Origin: Cristatella mucedo
Taxonomy: Eukaryota > Bryozoa > Phylactolaemata > Cristatellidae
DNA: 64,000 bases
Direction: 5' to 3'
Assembly: GCA_009760855.2 (NCBI GenBank)
Contig: WPIO01000002.1
Coordinates: 6,893,001 to 6,957,000 of the forward strand
Below the pieces are notes generated by a model that saw only the letters and a program-made list of their open reading frames with translations, had not been told where the DNA came from and searched no databases. Position 1 is the first letter of the stretch; each line of letters opens with the position of its first letter. The position numbers and the translations under genes were made by a program. Shown here piece after piece: positions 36,297 to 47,129 of the stretch.

Positions 36297-36440
36297 CGAC
36301 TCCAGCCTTTCTGTTTGGCTGATGTCAGCCATCTCCATGGCTCGGCTCCATTCCTCTTTCTGTTCTGCTCTCCACGCCTTATACTCAAGTGTAATCTTGT
36401 CCCTGTGGTACTGCACTCGCTCCTGGCAGACCTTATCCAG
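36297..36440 (-). CDS. Internal exon (144 bp, phase 0-0), coiled-coil-like
   Basis: The acceptor is TACTTCTTTGCAG; the donor is TCG followed by GTAGTA, or GTACGC three bases later, both phase 0. The 48 codons read LDKVCQERVQYHRDKITLEY, KAWRAEQKEEWSRAMEMADI, SQTERLES. It is highly charged, with Leu/Ile/Val/Trp spacing expected of a long amphipathic helix or coiled coil. It is the most 5' exon I can place. Because it starts at an acceptor, more upstream exons must exist. Confidence 0.7.
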
Positions 36441-36464
36441 CTGCAAAGAAGTATAGATACATAT

Positions 36465-36589
36465 GTATATATCTTATAATATGTAAATAATTAATAGTAT
36501 ATATATATATCATAAATAATATACACATTATATATAATATATCTTATACTAGATACCTTATAATATATATATATATATATAATTATAAT

Positions 36590-36625
<36 letters not shown>
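36465..36625. repeat. AT-rich tract with (AT)n cores
   Basis: Almost pure A/T with long TATATA runs at 36565-36622. It lies just upstream (minus-strand sense) of the exon at 36440. Confidence 0.9.
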
Positions 36626-36626
<1 letters not shown>

Positions 36627-36844
36627 ACTAATGCAATCCACGGTAAGAACTGTGCTTGAAGCCAAGAAGTCACTGTTTTGCTTTTTTTTTAGCTCTCCGT
36701 TTACATTGAGCTTACTTTACTAGCGCCTCACGCCCAATATAGGTGACACACCCGAGCGACAAAGTGCCCCATAAATACTCTCTCTAGGTTATCGGCGGTT
36801 GGTGGGATACACCATAGCCGACTATGCAATACAATAATTCATTT

Positions 36845-37175
36845 GCATAGCTCACTAAGAGAAGTTGATCTTTATTCACGAGCTTCACATATGCCACGGG
36901 GCTCGAGCCCACGACCTGGGTCATCAAATTCATTCGCCTTGACCTTGGTTCGAGGCGAACATCTTAGCCACTGGGCCAAAAGCCGTGATGGCACACTAGG
37001 TAAGGCGGTTGCTTTCACGACCTCGGTCCCGATGTCATGGGTTCGATTCCTGCGGTGGGCGATCCTTTATAGCCACTGCAAGCGGTGGCGATAGCCGTAA
37101 AGGCTCTTCTGTCGTTATACAAAAAGAGGCTGTTAAATCAGCTAGGATTTATATTTTTTTAAACCAGCGCACAAT
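36845..37175 (-). mobile_element. SINE-B copy split by a nested SINE-A
   Basis: 36845-36980 is SINE-B on the minus strand (GGCATATGTGAAGCTCGTGA, GGCTCGAGCCC, GGTCAAGGCGAATGAATTTG), ending at CCACTGGGCCAA. Its expected continuation CCAGCGC, known from 31811-31833, reappears at about 37164, directly after a SINE-A inserted in the opposite orientation. Confidence 0.8.
36981..37162 (+). mobile_element. SINE-A inserted inside SINE-B
   Basis: Full structure: AGCCGTGATGGCACACTAGG, a B box ATGGGTTCGATTCC, body CACTGCAAGCGGTGGCGATA, GCCGTAAAGGCTCTTCTGTC and a T-rich tail. It is flanked by the two parts of one SINE-B. Confidence 0.85.
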
Positions 37176-37496
37176 GCATATCTAGACTTGTCATTCCGCC
37201 TCTTTCCCTCGCCGCATACAGTAACAATGCCGCTATATTCGGTTCTGTATAGACGTCTTTCCTCTATTGCCCGCAGTGGGTGCCTATGCTGCCTTGGGTT
37301 CTTTTCACCACCCTGACCTTCAAAAACTTCACTTTATGGCTTTCGTATGCTCTATTTTGTAAGGCTGTTATCTGAATTTTTGTTAGTGTGTACCCAAATG
37401 CAGGTAAATATTTATCAGGACTATTGAGTTCGTGCACAGCTCACCAGCTATGAGAGACTTGTACAACATTAGCACTGTCGCAGTATGCAAGCACTC

Positions 37497-37687
37497 CTAC
37501 TGTGCTGTCTGCTGAGATGCGTACTCTCTGGCGCTCCAAGATTCTTGCATATATTCTGCGGTGGACTGTAAAGGCTGCCCTTTTTTACGATGCGTGGGCC
37601 TCAACGTTAGCGGCTTTCGAAGGGGCGTGGCAAGTATGGGTACGGCACTGATCGGCATTCTGCTGCAATGCATTTCCATGCACCTCC
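37497..37687 (-). CDS. Weak exon candidate upstream of the minus-strand gene
   Basis: The acceptor ATTTTAGTTTGCAG is good, and the phase-0 frame is open to a TAG at 37497 (ISAVPILATPLRKPLTLRPT, EYMQESWSAREYASQQTAQ). No donor of the phase needed to join the 36440 exon was found, and two other frames are also open over part of it. It could be an unrelated ORF. Confidence 0.2.
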
Positions 37688-38230
37688 CAGTGTGACTCTG
37701 CAAACTAAAATAACGTTTCCCAAAGACTAAAGTCTAAGCACCTTGTTGGTATGCAACTTGCTTGTCAACGGACTTCTTCTCACATAACAAAGAGACTGTA
37801 TGTCGATGCCCCGACAGTCGATGAACAGTAAATAGCCTGGAAGCAGCAGCGAAGGACGGCCGAAGCGAATGTGCCAGAGTTGGTGGCCGGCGAGATGTCG
37901 TTTCGTAAGTATTTCGTAAGCGGGTTCAATAGTCTAGGACCAGCAAAAAAGAAAATTATGTTAACGATCTTTATGGAGCAAAAGAGTTGAATAGTTATTC
38001 TTCTCGAAAGGACCTGAGGACAAAATTAGATTATGCAGTGGTGGAACCGGTGTGCAGAGGGACGATCTCTCCACCATGGACCTAGGGAAGTACCTGTATG
38101 ACGGGGGAATTTCTCCTCATGGCAAGAGCTGTGCGACGACGTGAAAGGAGTGGGTCAAATAGATTTGTCAATTTTTTAATAAACTCTTTTTACGTGTTAT
38201 CTATGTCATCATGTCGGAAAGAGCCCGGAG

Positions 38231-38413
38231 CCGTGATGGCGCACTCACTAGATAAGGCGGTTGCTTTTCACAGCCTCGGTTCCGATGTCGTGGGTTCGAA
38301 TCCTGCGGTGGGCGATCCTTTATCGCCACTGCAAGCGGTGTTGATAGCCGTAAAGGCTCTTCTGTCGCTATACAGAAGAGGCGGTTAAATCAGCTAGTAT
38401 TTAATTTAATTTA
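38231..38413 (+). mobile_element. SINE-A, full length
   Basis: CCGTGATGGCGCACTCACTA, a B box GTGGGTTCGAATCC, body CACTGCAAGCGGTGTTGATA, GCCGTAAAGGCTCTTCTGTC, and a TTTAAT-type tail. Confidence 0.85.
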
Positions 38414-39439
38414 GCTCCCTCACCCTCAACCTTAAAACTCTAGCTCCGCCCCTGAGGTTCTGTATTACTGAGTGTGGACCTCGTGGGCAAGAATTAGAAT
38501 TGCGTACTTGCGTAATTGCTGAGCTATTGCAGCTCCAATAGAAAACGTGATGCGTGACTAAATCTCTTGGATTTACAAAGCAGCCTTGCGGCCAATTCAG
38601 GTTTCACGATCTAACCCAGCGGTTTAAGGGTTCATTGATCATCATGATATCTTTCGGATGAACGAACACCCTCGCCATTTTGAGGGGCACTGGGAATTTC
38701 AGGTTTTAATGGTAAGACCGGCAGCCCCATATACCAATGAGGCATTGATATTCATCCTGCAGGCAAATTATAAGTAAACAGGCAATCTACCAAACCTCAT
38801 TTATTTGGATTCGGTTGTTATGGAATTACAATGATAAAGAGATGATAGAGGAAGGAAATTGTGTTCTGACCCTGGCGGCTACACGTTGGAATTTGAAGAA
38901 TTAGCTTGCAAACATCGCATCTTCATACACATGAAATGGTAACGCGCAGTTCCTGTCTAGATAATATTACAGTGAGAAGCGCTTGCACAGTTTCGGTAAT
39001 AATAATTAATATCTCGTAAATTTTATTGTGGATACGAGAAAAACATAAGGTTGCACATTACTAATATTCATGTCGATAGTAATTGTATAAAAATACTTAA
39101 AGAAGCCTTATATCTAGTTGCTTATACGTCATAAATATCTCAACTGGTTACTATTCCCTAAAAGCTTAGCGTTTGCGACCAGCACAGTAATTAACTTGAA
39201 AAAAGTCGCGCCTTGTTGTTCACATTTAGTCAGAAAGAACAGAAACTGAATGGAAATTGTTAACATAGATTTGCTTTTCAGTCAAACAAGCAAGACCACT
39301 CAAAAGAGTTAAGAATTTTCTAGATTTTCTAGACCTACGGTGCCTGTATGTCCGCATCTGAAAATCCCTTTCCCGACAAAGCCCGAAATATACCTTATCA
39401 TCATGCTTTGGCTATATTGTCCTCAATAACGAAGTCCAA
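38414..39439. other. No recognisable feature
   Basis: AT-rich unique sequence; no exon or repeat recognised. Confidence 0.4.
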
Positions 39440-40790
39440 AGTCCTTTATATACTAATAAAAGCGTTCGCTTTCTTCTTGTAAGTTTCTATGTTCTCCTTG
39501 AATTTGCCAACATAAGCATCAATGATCTGGACTTGAGAGAAATTCTGCATCCTATTCTGTGACAGTTGTTTATGAGAGCCTGACCTAGGTAATCCAAGTG
39601 CTCAGCCTTTTGATTGTACAGAAAGCCACGAAACACCGAAACGCAACTTTTCCATGTCTCTTTCTCCATCCTACACAGCTTCTTGATGAATTCGTCACAT
39701 CCTGCGATCCTCTTTATCAGGCGGAGATACCAGCTTTTACTTTTACCTCCGACAGCTACGGAAAAACATGTTGGAGGTACTTAAAATCTGCTGACTTATT
39801 CTCTACAGCATTCTGACAATTTCCGTGATGAGGCCTAACTTGATATGCAGTAGTGGCATCAGCACCCTCCGAGGGTCTGCAAGCGGATGTCATTTAATGC
39901 TGTACCCCCTACAAATAACATAAATCGGCTTGCTGTGGCCAGTACCTTTTGCGATAGGGTGCTTTAGTGTCCTTGTCCCATGGGCAAACAAGGAAACTTC
40001 GTAAGACCACCTTGCAGGCCAGTCAGGAATGACGCCAGTTGAAAGTCTCCAATAAAATCACCGCCATATTCACCAGACTTCATCTCACTCAGTATCATCT
40101 TGACACTGACGTGGCCTTCTTTGAGTTAGCAAAGTGGGCCATACAGAGAAACGGGTACTCCTTCATGTGCTTATGCGTGCTGACCCTGTGCATGCTGCCA
40201 CTAAACACATTTGCATGCTGACCCTGTGCATGTTACCCCTAACCATGTTATTCATTTTGTTTGTTTATCAAGCATGATTTTACTCGCCGTTCAATTGCAT
40301 TTCCCTTTGCAGCAGATGTAGGGCATCTAGAGAGAGATTGAGTTCTCTGAGGGCGCTTTATCAAGTGCATTATTATTATTATTACCTGTTCCATTATAAA
40401 GTAGGACTGCTTTGATGGTCCTCGACGAGCTATCAATGAATACGTGACATTCACGTGGTTTACAGGTCATTCTAAAGCTCGAATAGACCGGCCATAAAGT
40501 TTCAGAAGCACAGCTCATCTCGTCTACTGAAGAAGTTGGAAACAAGTTGATGGTGCTTTTTCTGATCGGTCACTTTCCGACTTTTGTCGTCGTCCAACAA
40601 GTTTCACTTGTTGATCCTAGATGCCAGACGCTCAGCATTAGACTTGGTTGGACCAAAGTCTCTGGTCAGATCTTTAAGGTGTTTCTAGTTGGGGTAGTAT
40701 GGTTTTCTCTCCTCAAACGCTTCTGAAAATCGAAGTCTGGATCTGCCACAGGTTCCTCGCAGTCTGACTTGCTGCTCTCTCCAGAAGATG
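39440..40790 (-). pseudogene. Relic of a multicopy arthropod protein family, interrupted by LINE-A
   Basis: Read on the minus strand in order: an acidic/basic N-terminal part, FIDSSSRTIKAVLLYNG (about 40390-40440), [LINE-A insertion], SGEYGGDFIGDFQLASFLTG, LQGGLTKFPC, a degraded LCLWDSR-like region, RRVLMPLLHIKLGL, EKETWKSCVSVFRGFLYNQK, and KFKENIETYKK. This order of blocks matches an uncharacterised family that I know as many near-identical predicted proteins in arthropod genomes. It has no assigned function that I can state. Frameshifts and stops occur between blocks, so it is a pseudogene. A second copy lies at 53100-54260. High copy number in genomes suggests a transposon-borne gene (inference). 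Confidence 0.75.
40163..40386 (+). mobile_element. LINE-A 3' end inserted in the family relic
   Basis: CATGTGCTTATGCGTGCTGA through GCAGCAGATGTAGGGCATCT, AGAGAGAGATTGAGTTCTCT, GAGGGCGCTTTATCAAGTGC and ATTATTATTATT. It splits the minus-strand relic between LLYNG and the following block. Confidence 0.9.
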
Positions 40791-41242
40791 GCTGATCATT
40801 CATATCCAGAGAGGTATGGGTAGGGAGCTCAGAGCAGCGTGGTACCGGGTCAATGGATGACAGAATTTATGGAGACAAGATAGGAGGCACGCCAGTTAAA
40901 CGTGTGGAAGGGTCCACTATGCATGGTAGGTCTGTTTCCTCAGATTCTTAGGATAGCAAACTGTATGGCTCTCTCTTTTTCTTCCCTGAACCAGACTTTA
41001 AAAGTACCAAAGCTATGTAAATTAAAAAACTATACTTCACACATTACTTAACTGTGTCAAAGCAATTTCGTCTAGAAAGCAGAAATGTTTCACGTTACCT
41101 TCACTGGTTCTCTAACAGTGCTTGCATGTGAAATGAGGCACTTAGTTCTTGCCTTGATTCCCTAAAGGCATACCAACGTTTGCATTGTAGGTCTCGAACA
41201 TCTTAACCGACGCTTTCACGGAGAATTTTTTCTCTTTATAAT

Positions 41243-41322
41243 AATAATAACGCACTTGATGCACTTGATAAAGCGCCCTCAGAGAACTCAATCTCTTTCT
41301 AGGCACTTCACATCTGCTTTTG
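41243..41322 (-). mobile_element. LINE-A 3' terminus
   Basis: The minus strand reads AGCAGATGTGAAGTGCCTAG, AAAGAGATTGAGTTCTCTGA, GGGCGCTTTATCAAGTGC, then a TTA repeat. Confidence 0.85.
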
Positions 41323-41496
41323 GATTGATAAAGTGTCCGAGCACATAGAAAATGCACTCCTGGGTGCAAGCAACCTCTTGATGTCATGTAAGTCAAATAA
41401 AATATTCGCTATATCTTACTCTGTAATAGAGTTGACTAAAATGTTTGTTTAAGGCACCTGTGCTGTCACACTTCTGTAGATACTAATCAATAACGA

Positions 41497-41640
41497 GCTA
41501 GCTTGGCCCAGTGGTTAAGATGCTCGCCCCGACCAAAGTCTGACTGAGGTCGTGGGCTCGAGCCCCGATGCATATGTGAAGCGCCTGTATAGAGATCAAG
41601 TTCTCTTAGATCTCTATACAAATGAATTTATTTTAAATTA
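41497..41640 (+). mobile_element. SINE-B, full length
   Basis: GCTTGGCCCAGTGGTTAAGA (A-box region), GTCGTGGGCTCGAGCCCC (B box), CATATGTGAAGCGCCTGTAT, AGAGATCAAGTTCTCTTAG, and the tail TATACAAATGAATTTATTTT. This is one of the clearest copies for defining the family. Confidence 0.85.
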
Positions 41641-41897
41641 TGCGTGCCCGAGTCTATTTGAATAGCCAAACAGTTCATGCTGTAAGTCTACATAGTACCT
41701 ATCAGCAAAACCGGCAAACAATTTCCCTGAACACAAAAGAAAGGTTTTGTGTACATCAGTAGCTATTTTCTATTTATTTTGGGCATAAAGGATTGGGAAC
41801 ACGCCCTTTTTACCCAAGGAGAAAAATCAAATTGAAATATGTTACCTAGCATACTATCAATCAATGGTAGTGAATGCCTTTCTGTTTCGAGACTCAT

Positions 41898-41976
41898 ATA
41901 ATCGGAATAATTGTAATAATACTTTATATAGAGCGCCCTCAGGGAACTCAATCTCTTTCTAGGCACGTTATATAAG
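41898..41976 (-). mobile_element. LINE-A 3' terminus
   Basis: The minus strand has CGTGCCTAGAAAGAGATTGA, GTTCCCTGAGGGCGCTCTAT and an imperfect TTA repeat. Confidence 0.8.
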
Positions 41977-42015
41977 TGATCTAAGCTGGCTATCTTCACA
42001 TATGCGGCACTTGTT

Positions 42016-42155
42016 AACTAGCTGATTTAACAGCCTCTTTTTTATAGCGGCCAAAGAGCCTTTACGGCTATTACCACTGCTTGCAGCGGCTATAAAGGAT
42101 CGCTCGCCGCAGGGTACGAACCTACGGCCTCGGGATTGAGGTTAGGCAGTAGCAT
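42016..42155 (-). mobile_element. SINE-A, near full length
   Basis: The minus strand carries a B box GTAGGTTCGTACCC, GCGATCCTTTATAGCCGCTG, GTAATAGCCGTAAAGGCTCT, and the tail GCTGTTAAATCAGCTAG. Confidence 0.8.
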
Positions 42156-43516
42156 AACAGTACAACCAGACCTTTAGCACATGGACTCGGTCCTAAGGTG
42201 TGGTCTTAATTTTTTTTCGCGCTCTCCTATCGTCAGCATGCCTGCGTCCATCGGTGCTGCCTCGACTAGTCGGCCATGTTTCGCCGAGCTTGCTCCACCA
42301 GCACCGGTCACCGGCTGTATCTGACATCGTGGGTAGCGTTGCGTTGGCGCCGTGCTTGTGCTCAAGACTTTTCTGCTGAGTTGCTATGCCGCGTTCGCAG
42401 CATCATCTCATTTGAAATTTTTTTTAATAGCAGCGTCATTATTTCACTATTTCTCGGTAATTTGGTATCTGGCCCTTAGCGATCTTTGGAGATACGAGAT
42501 TTAGCTCCAGGCTCGTGTGAGACTAGAATGCATAATACTAGACCAGGTCATCTTCGCAAAATGTATACAATGCTGCACTATCGAAGTTCAAGCACTGTTC
42601 TGCTTCTTGTCTGATTAATTTTTGGGACCCTGCTTACAGTTACTTCCAGAACGAATCTAGCTGGACCGACTGTTGGAGCAGTCGCTTTGCTGATGGATAT
42701 TATAGCTGCCAACCATAGATTACAATATGTGAAAAGCGACGCCCGCTGTAAGAATTTGATCACAACTTCCAATGAGCGCATTAAAGGGCTGGCTCTTGAT
42801 CAGGCTGGATCGTGGCATTTCGCAACAAATACCTAGCAACGAAAGGCCAGACGATCTCCGCTTTACCTAGTGCTCAGATGTAAAGAACAACTGCTACCAG
42901 GTTTTAGTACACGCTGAGTAGCTCGTCTGGCTCGTGAATCACTGGTCCATCTGCTGAGCTTCTTTAGAGACTTCTACGGTAGCTAGGATTAAGCCATGGA
43001 GCTGGTCAGTCGACTTTTCCAAAGGCAGCCAATCTCGTATGAAGGTGAAGGAGTACATTAAGTGGTTTAGCAGTCCGACAGGCTCATTCAGATTCGTCAA
43101 GGTGGGGTAGGTGGACACAGATCTTTTTTAGCTATGCGTAAGGACCTCATACACCGTTCTTAGGGAATAGCTGTAGTTTAATGAGGCCTAACAATAGTCT
43201 TGTAATGTATTTTTAAGTAGAAATTGCACTCGATGCATTTAATCGACCATTATCGCAAACTCCACCAGACCAATTTATAAAGAGCAATAGCACATTCTGC
43301 TTCACCGGCTAATAATAACGTGACGAGATGAAGTGGCCGGCTTCTCAATTAACAAGTAATATAAGCCAACCAAGCGTATATGATTTACAGTTTTTAAGAC
43401 ACTGGTGTCATCTCAAATTATTGGGTAAGTCCACTGTCTAAAAGTGCCCTTGATGTCAAGTTTTAGTGAAGCTGCTAGCTAATACTGGCGTCCCTAGAAA
43501 ACTGGGTCAAATAAGT
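42156..43516. other. No assigned gene; weak exon-like frames on the minus strand
   Basis: At about 43084-42905 a minus-strand frame without a start reads LNEPVGLLNHLMYSFTFIRD and LEKSTDQLHGLILATVEVSK before a stop. At 42781-42640 another reads toward a donor-like GTAAGC (FVLEVT). The phases and boundaries could not be reconciled, so no gene is called. Confidence 0.3.
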
Positions 43517-43579
43517 AGTATGCAAGCTATAGTTTCATTGGCTTAGAATCTAAGCCAATGAAACTCTAGCTTGAATACT
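43517..43579. repeat. 30-bp inverted repeat with 3-base loop
   Basis: 43517-43546 and 43550-43579 are reverse complements with two mismatches; the core is AGTTTCATTGGCTTAG / CTAAGCCAATGAAACT and the loop is AAT. It would form a strong hairpin in DNA or RNA. Confidence 0.9.
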
Positions 43580-43989
43580 CTTAAATTTTTCGCGAACAGT
43601 TCCATCTAGGTAACCACTAAGCGTCAGCCAATCTACAATCCGTCCACAAAAAGCTTTCGTAGATAACAGCATCAGAGGCAGAATATTGCATAATGTATCA
43701 TTGTTTAGCTGCTTTTTTCCATCTTGTAGAAGTCCGCATCGATTTCTTCTAAAATATTCTTCTTATTCATATTCTTCGTATTCAGGTATTTTATCTTGTG
43801 TTCAACTTCCATATATTTGTTGATGCACCAGGACTTACCCGGATTCATTGCTACTTATTCGTTATCCTTCGCAAAGCCAAACTATTTCCCGCATACTGGA
43901 GTCACTTCATGCCATGCAGCCATTGTTAAGTAGCGAAGGTCGCTGCGGGAAATCAAAATACTCGGTGCATCGAGAAATAAAGACTGAAT

Positions 43990-44263
43990 TAATCATTAAT
44001 CGTTCGCAATGACTGCAAAATCTTTTGATTAAATAAGGATGCATTATCTATCAAACAAAGTTAAACCATAATGAAATGTTGACCGCTATGAACGAAGAAT
44101 GATTTTGATGCCAACAGATTGTGCATTAATCATTAATCATGCGTGCGGACTGCTTAGAACTTGGATTCAATTATGATGAATATCTAATCAAAGAAAGTTC
44201 AACCGTAATGAAATATTGACCATCAGAAAGGAAGAATGCTTTTGACGTCAATAGATTATTAAC
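43990..44263. repeat. Tandem duplication, 2 x 137 bp, diverged
   Basis: 43990-44126 and 44127-44263 both begin TAATCATTAATC and share AAAGTT(A/C)AACC(A/G)TAATGAAAT, TTGACC and GAAGAATG-TTTTGA. Many substitutions but nearly constant length point to an old duplication. Confidence 0.8.
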
Positions 44264-45589
44264 TGTTTGCCTGTTTGAACGGGACCGCGAGAGGTTCTCG
44301 TTGCCGCCTGCTTTTACGGACGTACCTCTGCAATTGCATCCACCACGCCTGTGCACCGCCCAGCAAGAACTAATGTGTCGGCCATGCGAAAAAGTCGCGG
44401 CCTTAAATCATTTGCTCATTCGGCTCACCCCAGCCGAACTGACGTAGGTACGGCACAATGCATTACTCGTAGAATGACTGGCTTCACAAGCTGCGTAACT
44501 TTTAAACGCGGGCTGCTGTTATTTCCTTGATGGAATATCGCTTCATCTAACAGTGTCATCTAGCAGTGTCATAATCAGCTACCACATATAAATGACTGAT
44601 AAACTCAAAGGATGTGATTACATTACCGAATGCGAATCCTTCCAAGTGAAACTGAATAGCATGCAAGTGTTGCATCAATTTCAATTCCCTTTACTTCCTG
44701 ACAACAGGTTGAAGATTGTAAATTTGAATTAGGAAACAGGTAAAAATGGCTGATAAGGCAAATGCGTCACATGCTGTGTGTGCACATGAATATTTTTAAT
44801 CGCATCCAGATCATTCTCGGATCGGGTACATTCACGTGATTCGCAGAAACATACATGTATTATTTTAGTCCAACTGATAAAGATACGAGAAACTTCTGTC
44901 GCTAAGAATTCATAATATTTTTCAACTCAGTTAAAAAGGGAATATTATGAGTTATTATAATAGGAGAGAGTCTTAGAATTTGTGGAGAGATCGACCGACC
45001 GGTTTTCATCATAAATTTGTATATGATTCAAGCCCTTTCATACCTGAGTATTCCAGAAACCAGATGAGAACGGTATATTAACGGGGTCTACAGCAATTTA
45101 TCGCGTTCTGCTACAAAACGGCTGAGCTAAGTTCAAGAAATGAGTGCATAAGATAACGATATTTAATTTAGAGGGCATCAGCAATAATTCAATGCACGCA
45201 GGCTTCGCATTCTCTAGAAAATTGAAAAAATTCTCTTGAAAATTGTATTCCGGCAAGTAAATTGCCGTACGAGTGGAAGGGAGAGGTCACGAGGAATTGG
45301 ACAGTAAATTATCTTGACGTTTCAATTGCGTGTATTGTCCTGAAATTTAGTATTCAAATAACATAAAAATGAATGCTGTGACACATTCAATCGCTATAGG
45401 AGTTTTTGGAACTAACTTATATAGTGGATCGCATATTGCCCTTCCATACCTTTTTTAAATTTTCTCGATAAATTCATGACACGAATGTCACAACATTTGG
45501 CAGGTATGCGTTTAACTCTGCTACTTGTGCTATTCGGTTTTAGTACTTTTAGCCTGTTGCAGGTGATTCGTAGCATTTTGTAGTGCTGG
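44264..45589. other. No recognisable feature
   Basis: AT-rich unique DNA. Confidence 0.4.
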
Positions 45590-46335
45590 ACATTGCTAAG
45601 TCTGCCTACTTTCAGCTACATAACATTGCTAAAATTCGGGCTTGTTTACACAGGGATACCACATCCAAATTGGTCAATGCATTTGTGGCATCCTGTCTCT
45701 ACTTCTGTAATTCACTGTTTGCTGGTCTACCGGCCTATGCAATCAGGTGCTTACGGCTGGTGCAAAAACTCTGTAGCTACGTTGTCCACAGCACACCACT
45801 TCTCGCCGATCTATTCTACCTCACAGTTAAGCAACGCATTGACTTCAAAGTTCAGTCGCTCACTTCCAGGTCCCTTAATTTTTTGGCTCCTGCCTACCTA
45901 TCAGATCTACTCCCCCACCAGGCTAAGTACCGTACCACCTGCTCTTCGGGATCTAATCGTATAACCAAACATAGTACGAACCTCAAATTCTTTGGAGATC
46001 GTGCCTTTAGTTCATATGCTCCCAAAGCCCGAAACTCACTTCCGACTTGTGTCACGACATCCCGTGACTGAACCACATTTAAACGGAAACTAAAAATGCA
46101 TCTGTTTATCACAGCATTTAGTGAATCCATGTGATCCATTCTTTACGTGCTTATGCGTGCTGACACTGTGAATGCTGCCACCAACCATATTTTTACGCTT
46201 AACCTGTGCATGTCACCTCTAATCATGTTAAATTTGTTTCAGTGTTTATTGAGCAGTCTACCACTAACCATTCGGTCATGGCTCCTTTGCAGAAAATTTA
46301 AAGTGCCACGGCGCTCAGGGAGCCGCTTTAGACGT
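45590..46335 (+). mobile_element. LINE-A, 3' part with 162-codon open remnant
   Basis: The frame 45583-46071 is open over the C-terminal RT-ORF region: SAYFQLHNIAKIRACLHRDT, TSKLVNAFVASCLYFCNSLF, AGLPAYAIRCLRLVQKLCSY, FLAPAYLSDLLPHQAKYR, APKARNSLPTCVTTSRD. It is diverged from the 19705 and 34690 copies, so it is an older insertion. The terminal block ends in a changed form near 46335. Confidence 0.85.
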
Positions 46336-47129
46336 TCGCCCAGATGAGCGCGTTTGGCTTGAGGCTTCGTTATTTCTACAGATTTTGATCCAGATTTATT
46401 TCTGCAGATCCTCTAGGTTTCTCTGTCATTATTATTTTATTATTATTTTATTTTTATACGTGAGTGAAAAGACTGGGACGGTATAGGCAGATGTAACGGG
46501 CTGCCTGGAAAGCACTTTCGGCGCAAAGTATCAAGCTCTCAAAATGGGGATACCGATTTCGTTGTAGGTAGGTGCAGGCACATCTGCACGGTGGCGTTCC
46601 ATCAGCAAAGAGTTTATACGCCATAATCATTTCTCGAAGAGGCTGATGAACCCTTCCCGGACGACGCCCAAGGGACGCAGAACCTCAAGCTGCTTCTTTG
46701 GAGAAGGCCACTCAGTTTCGCTCAGAAGAGGCTCGATAAACCCGATTGGCGGCGCGAACCTTCGGGGCGCCCCCCCCCCATCGGGTTCGCCAAAATGAAA
46801 ATGTCAGTTTCTTCTTACGTGAGGTCTAAAAGAAAAGGCGTTCGGCGCGGCGAGCTTTTGGGACTGGCCTTGGCCTTGGCGCTTGGCCTTCATGCTAAGC
46901 AAAAGTGAGGTATGCCAGCTTTTTAATCACATAGGCTCGCGAACCCAACATGCCGGCTGCGCCCCATCGGGGTGCGGATTCGGGCTCTGTACCCATTGGC
47001 GGGCGATGAAGTTACGCGCCGACGGTAAGATGGGGTCCCGGGAGAAACTTATTGAAAGTGCTGTCGTTCAAAGCCGGGCGCTTAGGGAAGAGACTCTTCA
47101 TCCTGCTCTGTATTTGCCGAATATTTAAT
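46336..47129. other. GC-rich unique DNA, no gene recognised
   Basis: 46500-47060 is clearly more CpG-rich than its surroundings and could be a promoter-like region. No start or exon is supported. Confidence 0.35.
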
